Assembly: GCA_947576945.1 (NCBI GenBank)
Contig: CANPTH010000007.1
Coordinates: forward strand, 34,220-98,219
Source: an uncultured Lachnospiraceae bacterium
Lineage (GTDB): Bacteria > Bacillota > Clostridia > Lachnospirales > Lachnospiraceae
Direction: 5' to 3'
Length of the DNA stretch: 64,000 bases
The position numbers were made by a program, and so were the translations under genes. Positions 59,814-64,000 of this stretch are shown piece by piece. Below the pieces are notes generated by a model that saw only the letters and a list, made by a program, of their open reading frames with translations, had not been told where the DNA came from and searched no databases. Each line of letters starts with the position of its first letter. Position 1 is the stretch's first letter.

Positions 59814-61202
59814 ATGGAAAAGACAATGGAAAAAATAGTGGCGTTATCGAAAGCAAGAGGGTTTGTGTACCCTGGCTCCGAGATTTACGGCGGATTGGCG
59901 AATACGTGGGATTTCGGCAATCTGGGCGTGGAACTTAAGAATAATATCAAGAAGGCATGGTGGCAGAAGTTCGTGATGGAAAGCCCCTACAATGTAGGTG
60001 TGGACTGTGCGATCTTAATGAATCCGCAGACCTGGGTAGCCAGCGGACATCTGGGCAGTTTCTCCGATCCCCTGATGGATTGTAAGGAATGTCATGAGAG
60101 ATTCCGCGCGGATAAGATCATTGAAGATTATGTTGCGGAACAGGGCATGACGTTAGACAGTTCTGTGGACGGCTGGAGCCAGCAGGAGATGAAGGATTTT
60201 ATCGAGGAACATAATGTACCGTGCCCGACCTGTGGCAAACATAACTTTACGGATATCAGACAGTTCAACCTGATGTTCAAGACATTTCAGGGTGTTACGG
60301 AAGACGCCAGGAATACGGTGTATCTGCGGCCGGAGACGGCGCAGGGTATCTTCGTCAACTTCAAGAATGTACAGCGGACATCCCGTAAGAAGATTCCTTT
60401 CGGTATCTGTCAGGTAGGTAAGTCCTTCCGGAATGAGATCACGCCTGGTAACTTCATCTTCCGTGTGCGGGAGTTTGAGCAGATGGAGATGGAATTTTTC
60501 TGTGAGCCGGATACGGATCTGGAATGGTTCGCTTACTGGAAGCAGTATTGTATCGATTTCTTAAAGAGCCTGGGCATGAAGGAAGAGGAGATGCGTGTCC
60601 GCGACCACGATCCGGAAGAGCTTTCCTTCTATTCCAAGGCAACTACGGACATCGAGTTTTTGTTCCCCTTCGGCTGGGGTGAGCTGTGGGGTATCGCTGA
60701 CAGAACCAACTATGACCTGACACAGCATCAGAATACCTCCGGTGAGGACATGTCCTATTTCGACGATTCGAAGAATGAGAAATATATTCCTTATGTTATT
60801 GAGCCGTCTCTGGGTGTGGAGAGACTTTTCCTGGCAGTGCTGTGCGGCGCTTATGACGAGGAAGAGATCGGCGAGGGAGATGTGCGTACCGTGCTGCACT
60901 TCCATCCGGCGCTGGCGCCTGTGAAGATCGGCGTACTGCCTCTTTCGAAGAAGCTGAACGAAGGCGCGGAGAAGGTTTTCGCACAGCTTTCGAAGAAGTA
61001 CAACTGTGAGTTCGACGACAGAGGCAATATCGGTAAGCGGTATCGCAGACAGGATGAGATCGGGACGCCCTTCTGCGTTACATATGATTTTGATTCCGAG
61101 ACGGACGGCTGTGTGACTGTGCGCTTCCGCGACTCCATGGAGCAGGAGCGGGTGGCCATTGACCAGCTGGATGCTTACTTTGCAGACAAGTTTACCTTTT
61201 AA
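59814..61202 (+). CDS. glyQS: Glycyl-tRNA synthetase (dimeric type)
   Basis: A 462-aa class II synthetase of the alpha2 type. The N-terminus [20 protein letters not shown] is characteristic. Zinc-binding cysteines are in CKECHERF and CPTCGKHNF. Motif 2 region (GKSFRNEI) and motif 3 ([13 protein letters not shown]) are present, then a C-terminal anticodon-binding domain. AAAGGA lies 8 nt before the ATG at 59814. No T-box leader was seen. The alpha2 form, not the alpha2beta2 form, is used. Confidence 0.96.
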   Translation: MEKTMEKIVALSKARGFVYPGSEIYGGLANTWDFGNLGVELKNNIKKAWWQKFVMESPYNVGVDCAILMNPQTWVASGHLGSFSDPLMDCKECHERFRADKIIEDYVAEQGMTLDSSVDGWSQQEMKDFIEEHNVPCPTCGKHNFTDIRQFNLMFKTFQGVTEDARNTVYLRPETAQGIFVNFKNVQRTSRKKIPFGICQVGKSFRNEITPGNFIFRVREFEQMEMEFFCEPDTDLEWFAYWKQYCIDFLKSLGMKEEEMRVRDHDPEELSFYSKATTDIEFLFPFGWGELWGIADRTNYDLTQHQNTSGEDMSYFDDSKNEKYIPYVIEPSLGVERLFLAVLCGAYDEEEIGEGDVRTVLHFHPALAPVKIGVLPLSKKLNEGAEKVFAQLSKKYNCEFDDRGNIGKRYRRQDEIGTPFCVTYDFDSETDGCVTVRFRDSMEQERVAIDQLDAYFADKFTF

Positions 61203-61233
61203 AAAGGGGAAACAGAAAGGATAGAGAACAACG

Positions 61234-63873
61234 ATGAAACCATATGGTGTAAATGATTTACGAAGGATGTTCCTGGAATTTTTCGAGAGCAAGGAACATC
61301 TGAAGATGAAAAGCTTTTCGCTGGTGCCGCACAATGACAACAGTCTTTTGCTGATCAATTCCGGTATGGCGCCGCTTAAACCTTATTTTACGGGACAGGA
61401 GATTCCGCCCAGAAAGCGGGTCACCACCTGTCAGAAATGTATCCGTACCGGGGATCTGGAGAATGTGGGTAAGACGGCAAGACACGGCACCTTTTTCGAG
61501 ATGCTGGGAAACTTCTCGTTCGGGGATTATTTTAAGCGCGAGGCGATCGCGTGGAGCTGGGAATTTCTCACGGAGGTGGTGGGACTGGATGCGGACAGGC
61601 TCTATCCTTCCATCTATGAGAATGATGAGGAAGCCTTCGAGATCTGGAATAAAGAGATGGGCATTCCGGCGGAGAGGATCTTCCGTTTCGGCAAGGAAGA
61701 TAATTTCTGGGAGCATGGTTCCGGCCCCTGCGGCCCCTGTTCGGAGATCTATTATGACCGTGGGGAGAATTATGGCTGCGGTCAGCCCGGTTGTACGGTA
61801 GGCTGTGACTGCGACCGCTATATGGAGATCTGGAATAACGTGTTTACCCAGTTCGATAATGACGGCAAGGGCAACTATACGGAGCTTGTGCAGAAGAATA
61901 TCGATACCGGCATGGGACTTGAGCGTCTGGCGTCTGCGGTGCAGGATGTGGATTCTATTTTTGATGTGGACACGGTGCTGGCGCTGCGCACGAGGGTGTG
62001 TGAGATTGCCGGTGTGGAATATAAGAAGGATTATGAGACGGACGTTTCCATCCGTATCATCACTGATCATATCCGTTCGGCGACCTTTATGATTTCTGAC
62101 GGTATCCTGCCTTCCAACGAGGGCCGGGGCTATGTGCTGCGCAGAATCATCCGCCGGGCGGCGCGTCAGGGAAGAAAGCTGGGCATTCAGGGAATCTTCC
62201 TGTCCAATCTGGCGGAGACGGTCATTGAAGGCTCCCGGGACGGCTATCCGGAACTGGAAGAGAAGAAGGATTTCATCTTTAACGTGCTGACACAGGAAGA
62301 GAATAAATTCAATAAGACCATCGATCAGGGGCTTACCATATTAAATGAGATGGTAGAGGCCATGGGAGCCGGTGACGGTAAGGTGCTTGGCGGCGCTGAT
62401 GCCTTTAAACTGTACGACACTTATGGATTCCCGCTGGATCTGACAAGGGAGATCCTGGAGGAAAAAGGCTTTGCGGTGGATGAAGACGGCTTTAAGGCAT
62501 GTATGCAGGAGCAGAAGGACAAGGCCCGCAAGGCCCGCAAGACGACCAACTATATGGGGGCGGATGTGACTGTGTATGAGTCCATCGATCCGGCCGTTAC
62601 GACGGAATTTGTGGGATATGACAATCTGACTTTTGACTCGAAGGTGACGGTACTGACCACGGAGACGGAGCTGGTGGAAGCGCTGACGGACGGCGAAGTG
62701 GGTACGGTGATCGTGGAGCAGACGCCTTTCTATGCCACCATGGGCGGACAGGAAGGCGATGTCGGCAGCATCACCACGGCTGACGGTGTGTTCCAGGTAG
62801 AGAATACGATCAAGCTTCTGGGCGGCAAGGTGGGCCATGTGGGCAAAGTGACCAGCGGTATGTTCAAGGTGGGCGACGCCGTGACACTGTCCGTAGATGC
62901 CGGAAGAAGGGGCAGTACCTGCAAGAACCACAGCGCCACACACCTGCTGCAGAAGGCGCTCAGGGAAGTGCTGGGCAGTCATGTGGAGCAGGCCGGTTCC
63001 TATCAGGACGGCGAGAGAACCCGTTTCGACTTCTCTCACTCTGCGGCGATGACGGCGGAGGAGATCGGACGCGTGGAACAGATCGTCAATGAGAAGATCG
63101 CGGAGAACCTGGCGGTAGAGACGAAGGTGATGACGATCGAGGAGGCGAAGCAGTCCGGGGCCATGGCGCTTTTCGGTGAGAAATACGGTGAGACGGTAAG
63201 AGTCGTGCAGATGGGTGCTTTTTCCAAGGAGCTTTGCGGTGGTACCCATGTAAAAGCTACCGGTATGATCGGATCCTTCAAGATCCTGTCCGAATCCGGC
63301 GTGGCTGCGGGCGTGCGCAGGATCGAGGCGGTGACGGGCGCTAACGTAACGGCTTATTATCAGAAGCTGGAAGAGCAGCTGCATGAGGCGGCCAGGGTGC
63401 TTAAGACTTCCCCCGCCAGTCTGCTGGAGCGGTGTGAACATCTGATGGCAGAGATGAAGGCGCTGCAGAGCGAGAATGAGGCGTTAAAGAGCAAGGCGGC
63501 CAAAGACGCACTGGGTGACGTGATGGATCAGGTGCAGGAAGTAAAGGGCGTGAAGCTGCTGGCATCTAAAGTTGCCGGGGTGGATATGAACGGCCTGCGG
63601 GAGCTGGGAGACCAGTTGAAAGAGAAGCTGGGCGAGGGCGTCGTGGTGCTGATCTCCGACAAGGACGGCAAGGTGAACATGATCGCTATGGCAACTCAGG
63701 GTGCGATGGACAAGGGCGCCCACGCAGGCAATCTGATCAAGGGAATCGCGGCGCTTGTAGGCGGTGGCGGCGGCGGCCGTCCGAATATGGCACAGGCCGG
63801 CGGAAAGAATCCGGCAGGGATCGATTCAGCGATCGCAGAGAGTGCGAAAGTGCTGGAAGGACAGATCGCATAA
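61234..63873 (+). CDS. alaS: Alanyl-tRNA synthetase
   Basis: A full-length 879-aa enzyme. The aminoacylation domain begins DLRRMFLEFFESKEH and includes GTFFEMLGNFSFGDYFKREA; the editing domain carries HSATHLLQKAL and CGGTHV, and the C-terminal Gly-rich stretch VGGGGGGRPNMAQAGG is the C-Ala end. It charges tRNA-Ala and clears Ser/Gly mischarging. It follows glyQS by 31 nt. Confidence 0.97.
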   Translation: MKPYGVNDLRRMFLEFFESKEHLKMKSFSLVPHNDNSLLLINSGMAPLKPYFTGQEIPPRKRVTTCQKCIRTGDLENVGKTARHGTFFEMLGNFSFGDYFKREAIAWSWEFLTEVVGLDADRLYPSIYENDEEAFEIWNKEMGIPAERIFRFGKEDNFWEHGSGPCGPCSEIYYDRGENYGCGQPGCTVGCDCDRYMEIWNNVFTQFDNDGKGNYTELVQKNIDTGMGLERLASAVQDVDSIFDVDTVLALRTRVCEIAGVEYKKDYETDVSIRIITDHIRSATFMISDGILPSNEGRGYVLRRIIRRAARQGRKLGIQGIFLSNLAETVIEGSRDGYPELEEKKDFIFNVLTQEENKFNKTIDQGLTILNEMVEAMGAGDGKVLGGADAFKLYDTYGFPLDLTREILEEKGFAVDEDGFKACMQEQKDKARKARKTTNYMGADVTVYESIDPAVTTEFVGYDNLTFDSKVTVLTTETELVEALTDGEVGTVIVEQTPFYATMGGQEGDVGSITTADGVFQVENTIKLLGGKVGHVGKVTSGMFKVGDAVTLSVDAGRRGSTCKNHSATHLLQKALREVLGSHVEQAGSYQDGERTRFDFSHSAAMTAEEIGRVEQIVNEKIAENLAVETKVMTIEEAKQSGAMALFGEKYGETVRVVQMGAFSKELCGGTHVKATGMIGSFKILSESGVAAGVRRIEAVTGANVTAYYQKLEEQLHEAARVLKTSPASLLERCEHLMAEMKALQSENEALKSKAAKDALGDVMDQVQEVKGVKLLASKVAGVDMNGLRELGDQLKEKLGEGVVVLISDKDGKVNMIAMATQGAMDKGAHAGNLIKGIAALVGGGGGGRPNMAQAGGKNPAGIDSAIAESAKVLEGQIA

Positions 63874-63894
63874 AATATTTTACAAAAATAATAG

Positions 63895-63922
63895 TTGACT
63901 GATAACCAAATTGTGGTATAAT
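63895..63922 (+). promoter_or_regulatory. Promoter for a gene beyond the right edge
   Basis: TTGACT (63895-63900), 16-nt spacer, TATAAT (63917-63922) with TGg before it. AGGGAGG at about 63980-63986 and a GTG at 63992 may start the next gene, which the window does not contain. Confidence 0.7.
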
Positions 63923-64000
63923 TCTAAGTGTGTGTGAGAACACGTAAATAACCCAATCAGTCGAAATACTCTGGGACTGAAGGGAGGTCAGGTGCGGGAA

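Noticed and set aside
62341..63441. 366-codon minus-strand frame opposite alaS
   Set aside because: Shadow of a well-supported alanyl-tRNA synthetase.

Overview
The window reads as a chromosomal segment of an anaerobic, gut-type Firmicute, most likely a member of the Lachnospiraceae. The reasons are the gene content (a class-specific 1,423-aa acyl-CoA dehydratase activase fusion, an Era/YqzL/RecO block, an M16C peptidase, a DUF4349 lipoprotein, corrinoid methyltransferases), strong AGGAGG-type ribosome binding sites, and the use of GTG and TTG starts. No rRNA, tRNA, CRISPR array or insertion sequence was recognised. The genus is not determined.

Layout. 0-7 kb: the end of an rRNA m5C methyltransferase, an MBOAT/SGNH pair for O-acylation of a surface polymer, an RluF-type pseudouridine synthase and NAD-dependent DNA ligase, closed by a terminator. 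7-29 kb: a surface polysaccharide locus. A serine recombinase is followed by a 150-bp AT-rich segment between 18-bp perfect inverted repeats, then an apparent operon of galactofuranose genes (two glycosyltransferases, UDP-galactopyranose mutase), a polytopic membrane protein, an XRE regulator, a pyruvyltransferase-type protein, a Wzm/Wzt exporter, CDP-glucose-derived deoxysugar genes (ddhA, ddhC, ddhB), an SDR, a DRE-TIM aldolase, two thiamine-diphosphate enzymes and GtrA. The second half is visibly more A+T rich, which fits horizontal acquisition. 29-30 kb: decayed remnants, including a response-regulator fragment. 30-36.5 kb: a corrinoid methyltransferase module (two URO-D-type methyltransferases, a corrinoid protein, a RACo-like activator, a PocR-AraC regulator). 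36.5-44.3 kb: a sugar ABC transporter, a GH63-like glycosidase and a YesM/YesN-type two-component pair. 44.4-46.1 kb: metA and two small genes. 46-64 kb: mostly housekeeping (dehydratase activase, rhomboid-like protein, sigma-like protein, M16C peptidase, Era, YqzL-like, RecO, GlyRS, AlaRS).

The most interesting system is the polysaccharide locus, which appears to be controlled by two kinds of phase variation. (1) The inverted repeats are near-palindromic 24-bp sites with a 2-bp asymmetric core, the architecture used by serine invertases. They flank promoter-like sequence directly upstream of the operon and directly downstream of a serine recombinase. (2) Two G9 tracts lie inside coding sequence of the same operon. 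One shifts a pyruvyltransferase-type gene out of frame (OFF as sequenced, restored by G10 or G7), and the other sits in frame at the start of ddhC (ON as sequenced).

A second unexpected signal is a structured repeat of about 90-110 nt found three times, always in the sense orientation just upstream of a gene: the recombinase, the SDR in the polysaccharide operon, and metA. Each copy has a hairpin whose 9-nt loop is complementary to a conserved 3' segment next to the translation start, with base changes compensated between copies. This suggests a pseudoknotted RNA leader. All readings were made by eye without database searches; family names rest on recalled motifs.
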